This document shows, piece by piece, positions 42,360 to 53,166 of a stretch of 64,000 nucleotides of DNA. Below the pieces are notes generated by a model. It saw only the letters and a program-made list of their open reading frames with translations. It did not search any database and was not told the DNA's origin. Both the position numbers and the translations under genes were made by a program. Location of the stretch: positions 124,367 to 188,366 of the forward strand of contig NZ_GG700733.1 of NCBI RefSeq assembly GCF_000160835.1, written 5' to 3'. Origin of the DNA: Limosilactobacillus antri DSM 16041. Its GTDB lineage: Bacteria; Bacillota; Bacilli; Lactobacillales; Lactobacillaceae. Position 1 is the stretch's first letter. Each line of letters opens with the position of its first letter.

Positions 42360-44879
42360 CTATTCTGGATTTTCCGTGGATTGCTCCGCATTAGCTGGCT
42401 CAGCAGTGCTTGCTTCACCGGCGGCCGGGGCATCGTCCCCGTCGTCTTCCTTTTCGACCTTGGCCATCGTTGCGACCTTGGCCCCGTCATCCATCTTGAT
42501 CAGGTGGACACCGACGGCAGAACGGCCGGTCTGCGAAACGCTCTCAATGCCAAAGCGGATAATCACACCTTGGTCGGTCACCAGCATGATGTCTTCATCC
42601 CCGGCAACGGTCGTCATTCCGACCAGCGGCCCGTTCTTCTTCGTCACGTTGACGGTTTTCACCCCAAGACCGCCCCGGCCCTTGATCGGGTACTCTGCGG
42701 CCGGCGTTTGCTTGCCAAAGCCGTTTTCGCTGATTACGAGGACGTTGTCGTCCTGGTGAAGAGGTGCCGCGCCGATTACGAAGTCGTGATCGCGCAGGCG
42801 GATTCCCCGTACCCCGGCCGCACCCCGGCCCATTGACCGGACAACTGCGGAGTTGAAGCTCAGGGCGTAGCCGTTGCGCGTCCCGATAATCATCGTCTGC
42901 TGGTCCTCAATCACGTCGACGTCCATCAGTTCGTCATCGTCGTGGAGGTTGATGGCCTTTAAACCGTTGCTCCGGATGTTCTTAAACTCCGGAACCGGCG
43001 TCCGCTTAACCGTCCCGTATTTGGTGGTAAAGAAGAGGAACTTGTCATCATCGTTAGTTTCATGTGAAACGTTAATCACCGCGCTGATCTTTTCCTGACT
43101 GTCGATGTTCAGGAGGTTAATAATCGGGATCCCCTGGGCCGACCGGCCGTATTCCGGCACCTCATAGCCCTTCATCGAGTAGACCTTCCCGGAGTTGGTG
43201 AAGAAGAGCAGCAGGTCGTGGGTCGAGCTGGAAATCAGCTGTTCGATGAAGTCGTCATTGTGAACGCCCATCCCCTTAACACCACGACCGCCCCGGTGCT
43301 GAGACTTAAACTCGTCGACCGGCAGCCGCTTAATGTAGCCGTTGTGGGTCAGCGTGACGATAATGTCCTGCTCTTCAATCAGGTCCTCGTCTTCAATGTT
43401 GGTGATGTCGCCGACCTGCAGCTCCGTCCGCCGCTTGTCGCCAAACTTCTTTTGGATTTCCATCAGCTCATCGTAAATGATCTGGTTAATCCGTTCCTTG
43501 TGGGCCAGGATGTCCTTGTAGTCGGCGATGGCTTCGGTCAGCTTCTGGTACTCAGCCTCGATCTTTTCCCGTTCCAGGCCGGTCAGCCGCACCAGCCGCA
43601 TATCGAGGATGGCCTGGGCCTGCCGATCGGAAAGGCCGTAGTTGCCCATCAGCTCACCCTTGGCGACCTCACTCGTCTGGGACTGGCGGATGATGTTGAT
43701 AATTTCATCAATGTGGTCAAGGGCGATCCGCAGCCCCTCGACGATGTGCAGGCGGCTCTGGGCCTTCTTCAGGTCAAATTCAGTCCGCCGCCGGACAACG
43801 TCTTCCTGGTGTTCCAGGTAGTATTGCAGGATCTGCTTGAGGCTTAAAATCTTCGGTGCCCCGTTGACAATCGCCAGCATGTTGAAATTGAAGGTCGTCT
43901 GCATCAGGGTCATCTTGTACAGGTTGTTCAGGATCACCTCGGCACTAGCGTCCCGGCGCACGTCAATTACGATCCGCATCCCGTCCCGGTCGGTTTCGTC
44001 GTTAACGTCGGTGATACCGTCAATCTCCTTATTCCGGGCCAGGTCGGCAATCCGGCTGATCAGGTTGGCCTTATTGACCATGTACGGGATTTCGTGAACG
44101 ATAATCCGCTGCTTGCCGTTCTTTTGCTCTTCAATGTCAACCTTGGCCCGCACGATAATGCTGCCCCGGCCGGTTTCGTAGGCCTTGCGGATGCCCGCCT
44201 TACCCATTACGACCCCGCCGGTTGGAAAGTCCGGCCCCGGCAAGGCCTTCATCAATTCGGGGATCGTCACGTCCGGGTTGTTCATCAGCATGTGAATGGC
44301 GCTGATGACTTCTCCCAGGTTGTGGGTCGGAATGTTGGTTGCCATCCCGACCGCAATTCCCGACGCCCCGTTGACCAGTAGGTTCGGGAAGCGGGCCGGC
44401 AGCACGGCTGGTTCCTTTTCCGTCCCGTCGTAGTTCGGGGTGAAGTCAACGGTGTCCTTGTTGATGTCGCGCAGCATTTCCAAGGCGATTTTGCTCATCC
44501 GGGCTTCCGTATACCGCATGGCCGCGGCACTATCGCCGTCCACGGACCCGAAGTTACCGTGCCCGTCAACCAGCATGTAGCGGTAGCTGAAGTCTTGGGC
44601 CATCCGGACCAGCCCTTCATAAATCGAGGAATCACCATGGGGGTGGAACTTCCCCATGACGTCCCCGACAATCCGGGCCGACTTCTTGTAGGGCTTGTCA
44701 GGGGTAACCCCCAGCTCATTCATCCCGTACAAAATCCGCCGCTGGACGGGCTTCAACCCATCACGAACGTCCGGCAGCGCCCGGGAAACGATGACACTCA
44801 TCGCGTAGTCCAGAAATGAGTTTTTCATCTGGCTCGTCAGCTTGACGTCCGTAATCCGATTTGACATATCTTCTGCCAA
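42360..44879 (-). CDS. gyrA: DNA gyrase subunit A
   Basis: 839 residues: N-terminal breakage-reunion domain with [12 protein letters not shown] and catalytic Tyr in [11 protein letters not shown] (about 125), [14 protein letters not shown] GyrA box ([11 protein letters not shown]), and six-bladed C-terminal pinwheel, ending in an acidic Glu/Asp/Ala tail. Starts at TTG 44879 (SD AAGGAGG, 7-8 nt away); an ATG four codons in is an alternative. Supercoils DNA with GyrB. Confidence 0.97.
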   Translation of the reverse strand: MAEDMSNRITDVKLTSQMKNSFLDYAMSVIVSRALPDVRDGLKPVQRRILYGMNELGVTPDKPYKKSARIVGDVMGKFHPHGDSSIYEGLVRMAQDFSYRYMLVDGHGNFGSVDGDSAAAMRYTEARMSKIALEMLRDINKDTVDFTPNYDGTEKEPAVLPARFPNLLVNGASGIAVGMATNIPTHNLGEVISAIHMLMNNPDVTIPELMKALPGPDFPTGGVVMGKAGIRKAYETGRGSIIVRAKVDIEEQKNGKQRIIVHEIPYMVNKANLISRIADLARNKEIDGITDVNDETDRDGMRIVIDVRRDASAEVILNNLYKMTLMQTTFNFNMLAIVNGAPKILSLKQILQYYLEHQEDVVRRRTEFDLKKAQSRLHIVEGLRIALDHIDEIINIIRQSQTSEVAKGELMGNYGLSDRQAQAILDMRLVRLTGLEREKIEAEYQKLTEAIADYKDILAHKERINQIIYDELMEIQKKFGDKRRTELQVGDITNIEDEDLIEEQDIIVTLTHNGYIKRLPVDEFKSQHRGGRGVKGMGVHNDDFIEQLISSSTHDLLLFFTNSGKVYSMKGYEVPEYGRSAQGIPIINLLNIDSQEKISAVINVSHETNDDDKFLFFTTKYGTVKRTPVPEFKNIRSNGLKAINLHDDDELMDVDVIEDQQTMIIGTRNGYALSFNSAVVRSMGRGAAGVRGIRLRDHDFVIGAAPLHQDDNVLVISENGFGKQTPAAEYPIKGRGGLGVKTVNVTKKNGPLVGMTTVAGDEDIMLVTDQGVIIRFGIESVSQTGRSAVGVHLIKMDDGAKVATMAKVEKEDDGDDAPAAGEASTAEPANAEQSTENPE

Positions 44880-44910
44880 TGTCGTTCCTCCTTTTTCCGC
44901 TCAGCCCCGA

Positions 44911-46857
44911 CTACAAGTCAAGGTTCTCAACAAACTTGGCGTTTTGCTCGATAAAGTCCCGCCGCGGACCAACCTTGGTGCCCATCAGCATTGGGAAAAT
45001 TTCGTTGGCCTGCTCGGCATCGTCCAGCTGTACCCGGAGCAGGTGCCGGTTTTCCGGATCCATCGTGGTCTCCCACAGCTGTTCGGCGTCCATTTCACCA
45101 AGCCCCTTGTACCGTTGGATTACTGGCTTAGGGCTCGGCTGCAGCGAGCTGACCACCTGTTCCAGCTCCTCGTCAGACTCGATGTAGCGGACGAACTTGC
45201 CTTGCCGGACTTGGTAGAGCGGCGGCTGGGCAATGTAGACGTAGCCATGGGTAATCATTGGCCGCATGAAGCGGTAAATCAAGGTCAAAAGCAGGGTCCG
45301 AATGTGGGCCCCGTCGACATCGGCATCGGTCATGATAATCAGCTTGTGGTAGTTGGCCTTTTCAATGTCAAAGTCCTCACCAAAGCCGGTCCCCAAGGCG
45401 GTGAAGAGGGAGCGAATTTCCTCGTTGGCCAGCACCCGGTCCAGGGTGGCCTTTTCAACGTTTAAGATCTTTCCCCGAATCGGCAGGATCGCCTGGGTCA
45501 GCCGGGACCGCCCCTGCTTAGCGGACCCCCCAGCGGAGTCACCCTCGACGATGAACAATTCGGAAATGCTCGGGTCCTTGCTGGTATTGTCGGCCAGTTT
45601 GCCGGGCAGGTTGGAAATTTCCAGCCCGCTCTTCTTCCGGGTTACTTCCCGGGCCCGCTTGGCTGCTACCCGGGCCTTAGAGGCCAGCTGTCCCTTTTCG
45701 ATAATCTGCCGGGCTTCTTCGGGGTGCTCCATCAGGAAGCGGTTGAAGGTCGCCGCAAAGACGTGGTCCGTGGCCGTCCGGGCATCAGAATTGCCCAGCT
45801 TGGTCTTGGTCTGGCCCTCAAACTGCGGGTCGGGGTGCTTGATCGAAACGACCGCCGTCATCCCTTCCCGCACGTCATCCCCGGACAGGGTTTCGTTGCT
45901 CTTCAGGATGTTGGCCTTATGGCCGTAGTCGTTAATCACCCGGGTCAGGGCCATCTTAAAGCCGGTCTCGTGGGTCCCACCTTCGTAGGTGTGGATGTTG
46001 TTGGTAAAGGTCAGCAGTTCGCTGCGGTAAGAGTCGGTGTACTGGAGCGACACTTCCACGGTGATGCCGTTTTCCTTCCCTTCCACGTAAATCGGCGGCT
46101 CAAACAGGGTCGTCTTGTCTTCGTTCAGGTAGTCAACGTAATGGCGAATCCCGCCTTCATAGTGGAAGTCCTGGCGCTGTGAATCCTCATCACGCTTATC
46201 CTCAATGGTAATCTTGAGGCCCTTGTTCAAGAAGGCTAGTTCTCGCAGCCGGTTCGTCAGGGTCTTGATGTTGTAAACCGTCGTTTCGCGGAAGATCGCT
46301 GGGTCCGGCTTGAAGTGAACGGTCGTACCGTGGACGTCTTCCGGCAGGTGGTCGTTGATGACCTTCATCGCCGTCTTGACGTGGCCGTGGTCGAAGTCCA
46401 TGTAGTATTCTTTCCCCTGGCGCGCAACCTTTACGTCCAGCTCAGTCGAAAGGGCATTGACCACTGAGGCCCCGACCCCGTGCAGACCACCGGAGACCTT
46501 GTAGCCGCCACCGCCGAACTTTCCCCCGGCATGGAGGATCGTGAAGACCGTTTCAAGCGCCGGCTTGCCGGTTTGCCCTTGAATATCAACCGGGATTCCC
46601 CGACCGTTATCACGGACGGTAATACTGTTATCCGGATTCACCTCGACGTTAATCTCAGTACAAAAGCCCGCTAGTGCTTCGTCAATCCCGTTGTCGACGA
46701 TTTCCCAGACCAGGTGATGCAATCCCTGGGCCGAAGTGGAACCGATGTACATCCCGGGCCGCTTCCGGACAGCGTCGAGTCCCTTTAACACCTGAATTTG
46801 ACTAGCGTCGTATTCACTAGCAAGCTGCGCCTTGGTTTCCTTTTGTTCGTCGCTCAC
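44911..46857 (-). CDS. gyrB: DNA gyrase subunit B
   Basis: 648 residues: GHKL ATPase ([33 protein letters not shown]), transducer, Toprim with [12 protein letters not shown] and [11 protein letters not shown]. Start GTG 46857 overlaps the recF stop by one base (TAGTG), so translation is coupled. Confidence 0.97.
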   Translation of the reverse strand: MSDEQKETKAQLASEYDASQIQVLKGLDAVRKRPGMYIGSTSAQGLHHLVWEIVDNGIDEALAGFCTEINVEVNPDNSITVRDNGRGIPVDIQGQTGKPALETVFTILHAGGKFGGGGYKVSGGLHGVGASVVNALSTELDVKVARQGKEYYMDFDHGHVKTAMKVINDHLPEDVHGTTVHFKPDPAIFRETTVYNIKTLTNRLRELAFLNKGLKITIEDKRDEDSQRQDFHYEGGIRHYVDYLNEDKTTLFEPPIYVEGKENGITVEVSLQYTDSYRSELLTFTNNIHTYEGGTHETGFKMALTRVINDYGHKANILKSNETLSGDDVREGMTAVVSIKHPDPQFEGQTKTKLGNSDARTATDHVFAATFNRFLMEHPEEARQIIEKGQLASKARVAAKRAREVTRKKSGLEISNLPGKLADNTSKDPSISELFIVEGDSAGGSAKQGRSRLTQAILPIRGKILNVEKATLDRVLANEEIRSLFTALGTGFGEDFDIEKANYHKLIIMTDADVDGAHIRTLLLTLIYRFMRPMITHGYVYIAQPPLYQVRQGKFVRYIESDEELEQVVSSLQPSPKPVIQRYKGLGEMDAEQLWETTMDPENRHLLRVQLDDAEQANEIFPMLMGTKVGPRRDFIEQNAKFVENLDL

Positions 46858-47978
46858 TATTCTTCCTCCTTAATCAAAGTGCCATTCTTAATGTTAAAAA
46901 TCGTGGGTTCATTAATCAGCTGCCGGGCAACGTCGCTTAGACTGGTCGTCGTCAAAAAAGTCTGGACCTTGTCTTGAATTGCCGTCAGCAGGTGCGTCTG
47001 CCGAACCGTGTCGAGTTCTGAGAGAACGTCATCAAGGAGGAGCAGCGGGTACTCCCCCGTCTGTTCCTTCATCAGGTCGATCTCGGCCAGCTTTACCGCC
47101 AGGGCGGTCGTCCGCTGCTGCCCTTGCGAGCCAAACGACTGAACGTTTTTGCCATTGACCAGGAAACGAATGTCGTCACGCTGGGGGCCAAACATCGTGC
47201 TCCCCTGGTCAATTTCGCGCCCCTTGTTTTCTTTAAAGATCGTCAGCAGCTGCTGGTAGGCATCGTCTACCGTTGTCTCCGCCGTGACCTTGAGCTGGGT
47301 AGCGTACACCAAGCGCAGCTTTTCCGCGTTCAGAGAGATCTGGTAGTGCAGGTCGGCCGCCCACTTCTCCAGCTGCTGGAGGAAGTGAAAGCGCGCCACC
47401 ACCAGCTCGGCCCCATAGGCCGCCAGCTGGTCTGACAGGACGTCGAGCAGGACCTGGTCATGCTGCTGCCCATACTTGAGCTGCTTTAGGTACTTATTGC
47501 GTTGCCGGAGCAGGGAACGGTACTGGCTGGCGTTGTAAAGGTACTTGCTGCTCATCTGGCTAAATTCCATGTCCATAAAACGGCGCCGGACTGCTGGTGC
47601 CCCCTTAACCAGGGACAAGTCCTCCGGCGCAAACAAAATCGCGTTCAGCTGGCCAATGTACTGGGCAAGCCGGGCCTGCTCCAGGTGGTTGACCTTAGCC
47701 CGCTTGCCTTCCTTGGTAAACTGCAGCTCCAGCGGGACCTTCCCGCTGGTCTTTTGGACAACCCCGCTGATCGAGGCGGACTTTTCCCGCCAGTTAATCA
47801 GCTCCCGGTCATTCGTGGTCCGGTGACTCCGGGTCAGCGAAAGGGCGTAGATTGCTTCCAGCATATTGGTCTTTCCCTGCGCGTTATGACCAATTAAAAC
47901 GTTCACTCCGGGAGCAAAGTGAACGGTCTGGTCTTCGTAATTACGAAAGTGATGTAAATGTAGCTCCGACAGAATCAT
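46857..47978 (-). CDS. recF: DNA replication/repair protein RecF
   Basis: 373 residues: Walker [10 protein letters not shown] (about 31-39), SMC-like signature SQGQQR and [12 protein letters not shown]. Loads RecA at gaps. In the dnaA-dnaN-yaaA-recF-gyrB-gyrA order, 9 nt after yaaA. Confidence 0.96.
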   Translation of the reverse strand: MILSELHLHHFRNYEDQTVHFAPGVNVLIGHNAQGKTNMLEAIYALSLTRSHRTTNDRELINWREKSASISGVVQKTSGKVPLELQFTKEGKRAKVNHLEQARLAQYIGQLNAILFAPEDLSLVKGAPAVRRRFMDMEFSQMSSKYLYNASQYRSLLRQRNKYLKQLKYGQQHDQVLLDVLSDQLAAYGAELVVARFHFLQQLEKWAADLHYQISLNAEKLRLVYATQLKVTAETTVDDAYQQLLTIFKENKGREIDQGSTMFGPQRDDIRFLVNGKNVQSFGSQGQQRTTALAVKLAEIDLMKEQTGEYPLLLLDDVLSELDTVRQTHLLTAIQDKVQTFLTTTSLSDVARQLINEPTIFNIKNGTLIKEEE

Positions 47979-47987
47979 TAATGATCA

Positions 47988-48209
47988 CTACTTGCTTTCG
48001 ATAGTTAACTGGCTGTGGTCCGGTAGTGTAACCAGGTCGCCTGGATACAATTTCCGCCCCCGGCGATCATCCGCTTCATCGTTGACCAAAACAGTATTTT
48101 CCTTGAGGTACCACTTCGCTGCCCCGCCGGTTGGAATGATGGCCTCTTCTTTTAACAATTGACCGAGGGTAATGAATGGCCGGTCAATCGTAATCTTTTT
48201 CGTTTCCAC
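47988..48209 (-). CDS. yaaA: S4-domain protein YaaA
   Basis: 73 residues forming one S4-like RNA-binding domain (ITLGQLLKEEAIIPTGGAAKWYL, quoted as ITLGQLLKEEAI, then TVLVNDEADDRRGRKLYPGD). Starts with GTG. Conserved between dnaN and recF in Firmicutes; role not established. Confidence 0.92.
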   Translation of the reverse strand: METKKITIDRPFITLGQLLKEEAIIPTGGAAKWYLKENTVLVNDEADDRRGRKLYPGDLVTLPDHSQLTIESK

Positions 48210-48376
48210 TGATAATTCACCTACTTTACTCCGTCTATTATATCACAATCACAAGCTATTTTCCCTTATTAGGCCATCTCAGCCGTTTTCTTCTTTGGGA
48301 GCCATTTTTATCAAAAACGGGGTAAAGTGGCTCAATTTGCCAATAAATTCCTTTTATTAGGATTAAACAAGTAAAA

Positions 48377-48412
48377 AACGGCCCTAACCACATTTCGTGG
48401 CCAGGGCCGTCG
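48377..48412 (-). terminator. dnaN terminator
   Basis: ACGGCCCT/AGGGCCGT with inner CCAC/GTGG, followed on the minus strand by TTTTTTAC. The 48210-48376 gap otherwise shows promoter-like AT-rich DNA for yaaA-recF-gyrBA. Confidence 0.8.
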
Positions 48413-48427
48413 ACAATATTTCACGAA

Positions 48428-49570
48428 TTAGAATGTCCGCACCGGCGTAATCAGGTGGACAAAGTTTTCCGTATCTTCCGTCGGCACCAGGGTAAACGGC
48501 CGCAGCGCGGAGGTAAAGGAAATCCGGATCGTGCTTTGCCCAAAGGAACGCAGGGCGTCCTTCATATAGTTCGGGTTAAAGGAGATCTCCAGATCCTGAC
48601 CCTCGAGTGCGGTGGTCGCAACCTCTTCTTCCACGGTCCCAATGTCGGGAGAATCACTGCTGATCTTGACCCGCTGGTTAGCCGGTTGAATCGTCAGCTT
48701 AACAACGTCATTCCGGCTTTCGTGAGACAGCAGGGAGGCCCGGTCAATTGAGGACAGGAAGGTCCCCGCTTCGACCTCGACCGTGGTATCGGAAGTGGTT
48801 GGAATCAGCTGGCTGGTTTCCGGATAATTCCCCTCCAGCAGCCGGGAGTAGAAATGGGTGTTGCCAAAGATAAAGAGCACCTGGTTTTCACTCACCTGCA
48901 CCTTAACGTCCTCGCTATCGTCGCTCATCATTCCCGAAAGCTCATCTAAACTCTTTCCCGGAATGATAATGTCAAAGCTGATGCTGTTATCAACATTTTC
49001 CAAGGCCACTTTCCGTTGTGCCAGTCGGTGACTGTCAGTTGCGACCGCCGTCAGCAGCCCGTCCTTGAGCGTAAAGTGAACCCCGGCGAGGATGGGCCGG
49101 CTTTCCTGCTTCGACACGGCAATGACCGTCTGGCGGATGACTTCTTTGAGGACATCCGTTGCCAGCGTAATCGTGTTATCCGATTCAATCTCCGGCAGGT
49201 GGGGGAAGTTGCTGGCGTCCTGGCCGTTGATTTGGAACTTCGCGGTTCCAGAAGTGATTTCCGCTTGAAAGCCGTTTGTAACTTCAATGGTTACTTGCTT
49301 GTCCGGTAGCTTCTTGACGATTTCGCTAAAGAAGCGAGCTGGTAACACAATGGCCCCTGCTTCCTTGACGGTTAAGCCGTAGTCTTCATTGTTTGCGTCA
49401 ATGACACTTTCAATTGTAATGTCGGAGTTACTCCCGGTAAGGACAATGCGGTCAGTGTCAACTACCATCTTTAGTCCCGTCAAGATTGGAATCGTCGTCT
49501 TAGATGAGATAGCCCGAAGCACGTTGTTTAGCTGACTGATAAACGCAGTTCGATTGATTGTGAAATTCAT
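48428..49570 (-). CDS. dnaN: DNA polymerase III beta clamp
   Basis: 380 residues in three clamp domains: MNFTINRTAFISQLNNVLRA at the start, LPARFFSEIVKKLPDK, RPILAGVHF, and the end LVPTEDTENFVHLITPVRTF. Forms the sliding clamp. Follows dnaA across a 175-bp origin segment. Confidence 0.97.
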   Translation of the reverse strand: MNFTINRTAFISQLNNVLRAISSKTTIPILTGLKMVVDTDRIVLTGSNSDITIESVIDANNEDYGLTVKEAGAIVLPARFFSEIVKKLPDKQVTIEVTNGFQAEITSGTAKFQINGQDASNFPHLPEIESDNTITLATDVLKEVIRQTVIAVSKQESRPILAGVHFTLKDGLLTAVATDSHRLAQRKVALENVDNSISFDIIIPGKSLDELSGMMSDDSEDVKVQVSENQVLFIFGNTHFYSRLLEGNYPETSQLIPTTSDTTVEVEAGTFLSSIDRASLLSHESRNDVVKLTIQPANQRVKISSDSPDIGTVEEEVATTALEGQDLEISFNPNYMKDALRSFGQSTIRISFTSALRPFTLVPTEDTENFVHLITPVRTF

Positions 49571-49589
49571 AGGATGATACTCCTTTGCT

Positions 49590-49744
49590 GATTTATATAT
49601 AAAGATCTTTTATAGTTTTAAAATAGTAGTAGTAATAGGCCCTGTTAAAACTGTGGATAAGTCCTTAAAGGTAATCATACCATACCATTTTGCTTGTGGA
49701 TAACTTGTTGATGATTCTGGGGACAAACGACGGACTTTTCCACA
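49590..49744. other. dnaA-dnaN origin segment with DnaA-trio and DUE
   Basis: Contains DnaA boxes TGTGGATAA at 49652-49660 and 49695-49703 and TTTTCCACA at 49736-49744. Next to the first box is GGGCC (49639-49643 region), then TAG-TAG-TAG-TAA-TAG at 49624-49638, then AT-rich DNA (49590-49623). Box, GC patch, trio and AT tract in this order is the basal origin unwinding system known from B. subtilis incC. Confidence 0.8.
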
Positions 49745-49745
49745 G

Positions 49746-51053
49746 CTAGGCGTTGAGCTGGTCCTTGAGCTTGTGAATGTCCTTTTGCAATTGCGAATCA
49801 TCTTTAATCGAGGCTTCGATTTTGTCGATTGCGTGAAGGACTGTCGTGTGGTCCTTGCCGCCAAACTCCTTGCCGATTTTCGGCAGGGAGAAGTCGGTTA
49901 GTTCCCGGGTGAGGTACATGGCAATCTGGCGGGGCATGACAATTTGCTTAACCCGCTTTTTACCAATAATATCGGCCTGCGTGATGTTATAGAACGAGGC
50001 GACCTGCTTTTGAATGTCTTCAACCGTGATCTGCCGTTTGGCGGAGTGGCGAAAATCTTTCAGTGCCCGTGAAGCAAGGTGGGGCGTGATGATCTCGTTA
50101 TTGAGGTCCGCATAGACTTGAACCTTGGTCAAGGCACCCTCCAGTTCCCGGACGTTGGTGTCGATTTGACCGGCGATGTAGTTGAGGGTGTCATTGCCGA
50201 TATCGATATGGTCCTCTTCCACCTTGCTGCGCAGGATGGCGATCCGGGTTTCCAGGTCTGGCGGCGTAATCTCAACCGGCATTCCCCACATGAAGCGTGA
50301 TACCAGGCGGTCTTGCAGTTCTGGAATCTCCCTTGGCATTCGGTCACTGGTCAGGACAATCTGTTTTTGCTGGTCATAGAGGGTGTTAAAGGTGTTGAAG
50401 AACTCAATCTGGGTCCCCTCTTTATCTGCCAAAAATTGAATATCATCGATTAAGAGCAGGTCAAGGTTCCGGTATTCTTCCCGAAACTGTTCGGTCGTCC
50501 GCTTCTGGATTGAGTTGATGAAATCATTAGTAAACTCTTCACTCGTGACGTACTTGACCCGGGCGTTTTGGTTAATTTTTAACATATAATTCCCGATGGC
50601 TTCCATCAGGTGGGTCTTGCCCAACCCCACGCCCCCGTAGATGAAGAGGGGGTTCATGTAGCCCGGACGCTCAGCAGCGTTGAGTGCCGCGGCGTTGGCA
50701 ATTTTATTCCCGTCCCCGACGACGAAGGTTTCAAAATTATAGTAGGGATTTAAAGGGATGTTGGAAGTGGGGGTCGCAGTTGCTTGGGGTTTTGGTGATT
50801 TTTGTTCTCCCGTTAAAACGTAAAGCGGCTCAACAGCACGGCCCAGTTCACGCTGGACGTACTCCTTGAGCTTTTCCGTCAGGTTTTTATTCCAGAAATC
50901 GCGATGCATGGGCGTCGGTAGTTCAATTTCCAGACGTGTTTGCGAGAGAGAAATCGGTTTTGCCGGAGCAATAAAATTGTCAAAGGTCACCTGGCCGGTG
51001 TATTGACGAAAAGAATTTTGGATCGCTTCCCACAGAGAATCGAGCTCAGTCAA
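49746..51053 (-). CDS. dnaA: Chromosomal replication initiator DnaA
   Basis: 435 residues: domain I (1-85), short linker, AAA+ with YGGVGLGKTHLMEAIG (about 140-155), LLLIDDIQFLADKEG, and domain IV with HTH signature FGGKDHTTVLHA. Starts with TTG 51053 (SD AGGAGG). A DnaA-box TTTTCCACA (51109-51117) overlaps the putative -35 region, which suggests autorepression. Confidence 0.97.
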   Translation of the reverse strand: MTELDSLWEAIQNSFRQYTGQVTFDNFIAPAKPISLSQTRLEIELPTPMHRDFWNKNLTEKLKEYVQRELGRAVEPLYVLTGEQKSPKPQATATPTSNIPLNPYYNFETFVVGDGNKIANAAALNAAERPGYMNPLFIYGGVGLGKTHLMEAIGNYMLKINQNARVKYVTSEEFTNDFINSIQKRTTEQFREEYRNLDLLLIDDIQFLADKEGTQIEFFNTFNTLYDQQKQIVLTSDRMPREIPELQDRLVSRFMWGMPVEITPPDLETRIAILRSKVEEDHIDIGNDTLNYIAGQIDTNVRELEGALTKVQVYADLNNEIITPHLASRALKDFRHSAKRQITVEDIQKQVASFYNITQADIIGKKRVKQIVMPRQIAMYLTRELTDFSLPKIGKEFGGKDHTTVLHAIDKIEASIKDDSQLQKDIHKLKDQLNA

Positions 51054-51435
51054 AATAATTCCTCCTAATATTTAATTCCAACCGATATTCTATCATTCTC
51101 GATATTAGTTTTCCACAGGGGAGTGGACAAGCGAAAAAAATTTACACAACTCTGTGTGTAATTTAACAGCTGCGGTGTGGATTCAGGGGAAAACACCGAT
51201 TAAAATAAGGCTATTAACAGGTGACTGTGGATAACTGAATGTTGATAAAACGGGGAATAGCAGACTTTTGCACAGGATAACCCCAGGCTGTGGATAACTT
51301 TAATAACAGGGTGTGAATTTGGGGATGGCGTAGAAAAAAGCCTGTGCATAAGCTGGGCTGCTGGGGATGATTTACACAACATTGTGGATTAATTTGCACA
51401 TTCTGTGGATAACTAAAAAATTTAAATCTTTTTTT
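51054..51435. other. oriC: oriC region upstream of dnaA (incAB-like)
   Basis: 378-bp non-coding region with many DnaA boxes: TTTTCCACA 51109-51117, TGTGGATAA 51226-51234, TTTTGCACA 51266-51274, TGTGGATAA 51289-51297, TGTGCATAA 51343-51351, TGTGGATTA 51383-51391, ATTTGCACA 51392-51400, TGTGGATAA 51404-51412, plus weaker TTTACACAA sites. An A/T tract (51413-51435) follows. Together with the dnaA-dnaN segment it forms a bipartite origin. Gene orientation switches here. Confidence 0.9.
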
Positions 51436-51531
51436 GGCGTTTAATAATCAGCAAAAGTATGTTATACTTCCAAAGTATGTTTGAAGAAAGAATAGAAACA
51501 AACCGATCTATCAACTAGGAGGTGCAAACGC

Positions 51532-51666
51532 ATGAAGCGCACGTTTCAACCAAAGAAGCGTCACCGTGCACGTGTCCATGGCTTCCGTAAGCGCATGAGC
51601 ACCAGCAATGGCCGTAAGGTATTAGCACGTCGGCGTCAAAAGGGCAGAAAAGTATTATCTGCATAA
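51532..51666 (+). CDS. rpmH: 50S ribosomal protein L34
   Basis: 44 residues: [18 protein letters not shown] at the N-terminus, then [20 protein letters not shown] and RKVLSA. SD AGGAGGTG. First gene right of oriC, followed by two hairpins before rnpA. Confidence 0.97.
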   Translation: MKRTFQPKKRHRARVHGFRKRMSTSNGRKVLARRRQKGRKVLSA

Positions 51667-51672
51667 CCACGG

Positions 51673-51698
51673 CCACTTTTACAGTGGCTTTTTTTATT
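51673..51698 (+). terminator. rpmH terminator
   Basis: GCCACT/AGTGGC stem with a 5-nt loop and T7. Confidence 0.75.
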
Positions 51699-51703
51699 GC
51701 ATA

Positions 51704-51768
51704 GGGCGGGCAAACAATTCAGCGAACAACGATCGTTGGCGTTGTTGTTTGCCGGGCCTTTTTTCATA
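51704..51768 (+). terminator. Second hairpin between rpmH and rnpA
   Basis: GGCAAACAA/TTGTTTGCC long stem with an inner CAACG/CGTTG, followed by T6. With two terminators in a row, rnpA may depend on partial readthrough or its own promoter. Confidence 0.6.
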
Positions 51769-51799
51769 TCTAACGTAGTAAGGCTGGAGATTAGACATC

Positions 51800-52156
51800 A
51801 TGAGAAAGTCATACCGAGTAAAAAAGGAAAGTGAATTTCAGCGGGTTTTTGAAACCCATAATTCTGTTGCCAACCATAAATTCATTATTTATCAGATGGC
51901 AAAGCCGGGTCAGAAGCATTTTCGGGTTGGGATCTCGGTCGGGAAAAAAATCGGGAATGCTGTCCACCGGAATTGGGTGAAGCGGCGGATTCGCCAAAGC
52001 CTGTTAGAAGTTAAGCCGCAGCTGCGGTCGGATGTTGACTTTTTAGTGATTGCTCGTCCGGCAGCAGACGGCCTCGAGATGGCAGAAGTAAAGAAGAACT
52101 TGGTCCACGCACTCAAGCGGGCCAACTTATTTAAGGAAAAAAGTGAGGAAGAATAG
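51800..52156 (+). CDS. rnpA: Ribonuclease P protein component
   Basis: 118 residues: [17 protein letters not shown], the RNR-type motif [11 protein letters not shown], and [15 protein letters not shown]. Binds RNase P RNA for tRNA 5' maturation. Confidence 0.96.
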   Translation: MRKSYRVKKESEFQRVFETHNSVANHKFIIYQMAKPGQKHFRVGISVGKKIGNAVHRNWVKRRIRQSLLEVKPQLRSDVDFLVIARPAADGLEMAEVKKNLVHALKRANLFKEKSEEE

Positions 52157-52157
52157 C

Positions 52158-52988
52158 GTGAAAAAGAAGAAAAAAGCCCTGAGCTTAGCGGCGATTGCCA
52201 GTTTGACGATGCTGCTGGCTGCTTGCTCCAATCAGCCCGTGACGAGTCACAGTACCGGTTTCTGGGACCACTACATCGTTTATAACTTCTCGCAGTTTAT
52301 TATTTGGCTCTCCAACCACACCGGGGGCTACGGGATGGGGATCATTATCTTTACGATCATCATCCGGGTATTGCTCTTGCCATTGGCCTTTTACCAAACG
52401 AAGTCGATGGTCCGGATGCAGGAAGTGGCGCCGCAGCTAAAGGCAATTCAAAAGAAGTATTCATCACGGGACCGGGACTCGATGATGAAGATGCAGGAGG
52501 AGACCCAGAAGCTCTATAAGGAAGCGGGGGTCCACCCGATGGCTTCGATGCTGCCAATGATCGTCCAGCTGCCAATCATGTGGGCGCTGTACCAGGCAAT
52601 TTGGCGGACGCCGGAACTGCGGCACGGGACTTTCCTGTGGCTGCAGCTGGGGCATACCGACCCCTACTACGTCTTGCCGGTTCTTGCGGCGGTCTTCACC
52701 TTCGTTAGTTCTTGGCTATCAATGGCCTCAATGCCAGAGAAGAATAGTATGACAACGATGATGACCTGGTTTATGCCGATCATGATCTTCTTTATGGCCC
52801 TCGGCTTCTCCTCAGCAATCACGCTGTACTGGGTGGTTTCAAACGCCTTCCAAGTTGTTCAAACTTTACTGTTGCAGAATCCGTTTAAGATTCGGCGCGA
52901 ACGGGAAGAAAAGCAGCGGGTTGCCAAAGCCCGGAAACGGAAGATTGAAAAGGCCAAGCGGCGGGCTTACCAAAGCCGGCGGAAGTAA
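52158..52988 (+). CDS. yidC: Membrane protein insertase YidC (OxaA/SpoIIIJ family)
   Basis: 276 residues from GTG 52158 (SD GAGGAAG); five upstream codons overlapping rnpA are not needed. Lipoprotein signal ending LLAACSN, five TM helices with the 60-kDa inner-membrane protein core (GMGIIIFTIIIRVLLLP), and a very basic C-terminus (REREEKQRVAKARKRK). Inserts membrane proteins; second gene of rnpA-yidC. Confidence 0.95.
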   Translation: MKKKKKALSLAAIASLTMLLAACSNQPVTSHSTGFWDHYIVYNFSQFIIWLSNHTGGYGMGIIIFTIIIRVLLLPLAFYQTKSMVRMQEVAPQLKAIQKKYSSRDRDSMMKMQEETQKLYKEAGVHPMASMLPMIVQLPIMWALYQAIWRTPELRHGTFLWLQLGHTDPYYVLPVLAAVFTFVSSWLSMASMPEKNSMTTMMTWFMPIMIFFMALGFSSAITLYWVVSNAFQVVQTLLLQNPFKIRREREEKQRVAKARKRKIEKAKRRAYQSRRK

Positions 52989-53029
52989 ACCGCGGCCGTG
53001 GCTGAGTTAATTTAAATAAGTATTTAAAC

Positions 53030-53067
53030 TACCACCTTGGTGATTGGACCGGGTGGTATTTTTTTAT
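53030..53067 (+). terminator. yidC terminator
   Basis: ACCACC/GGTGGT stem with inner CCGG/TTGG-like pairs and T7. Confidence 0.75.
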
Positions 53068-53166
53068 TTAATGAACATTGGCGGCCCCTTGTCAAATAAT
53101 GGCGAACACGCTATTGTATTAAAATAAAATTAGGATTTTCTAATTATTTGCAGGGAGGAAGAGAAA

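Noticed and set aside
42381..43847. Long antisense frames inside gyrA, gyrB, walK and other core genes
   Set aside because: They are shadows of GC-rich coding sequence with no SD, no recognisable domain and biased composition.
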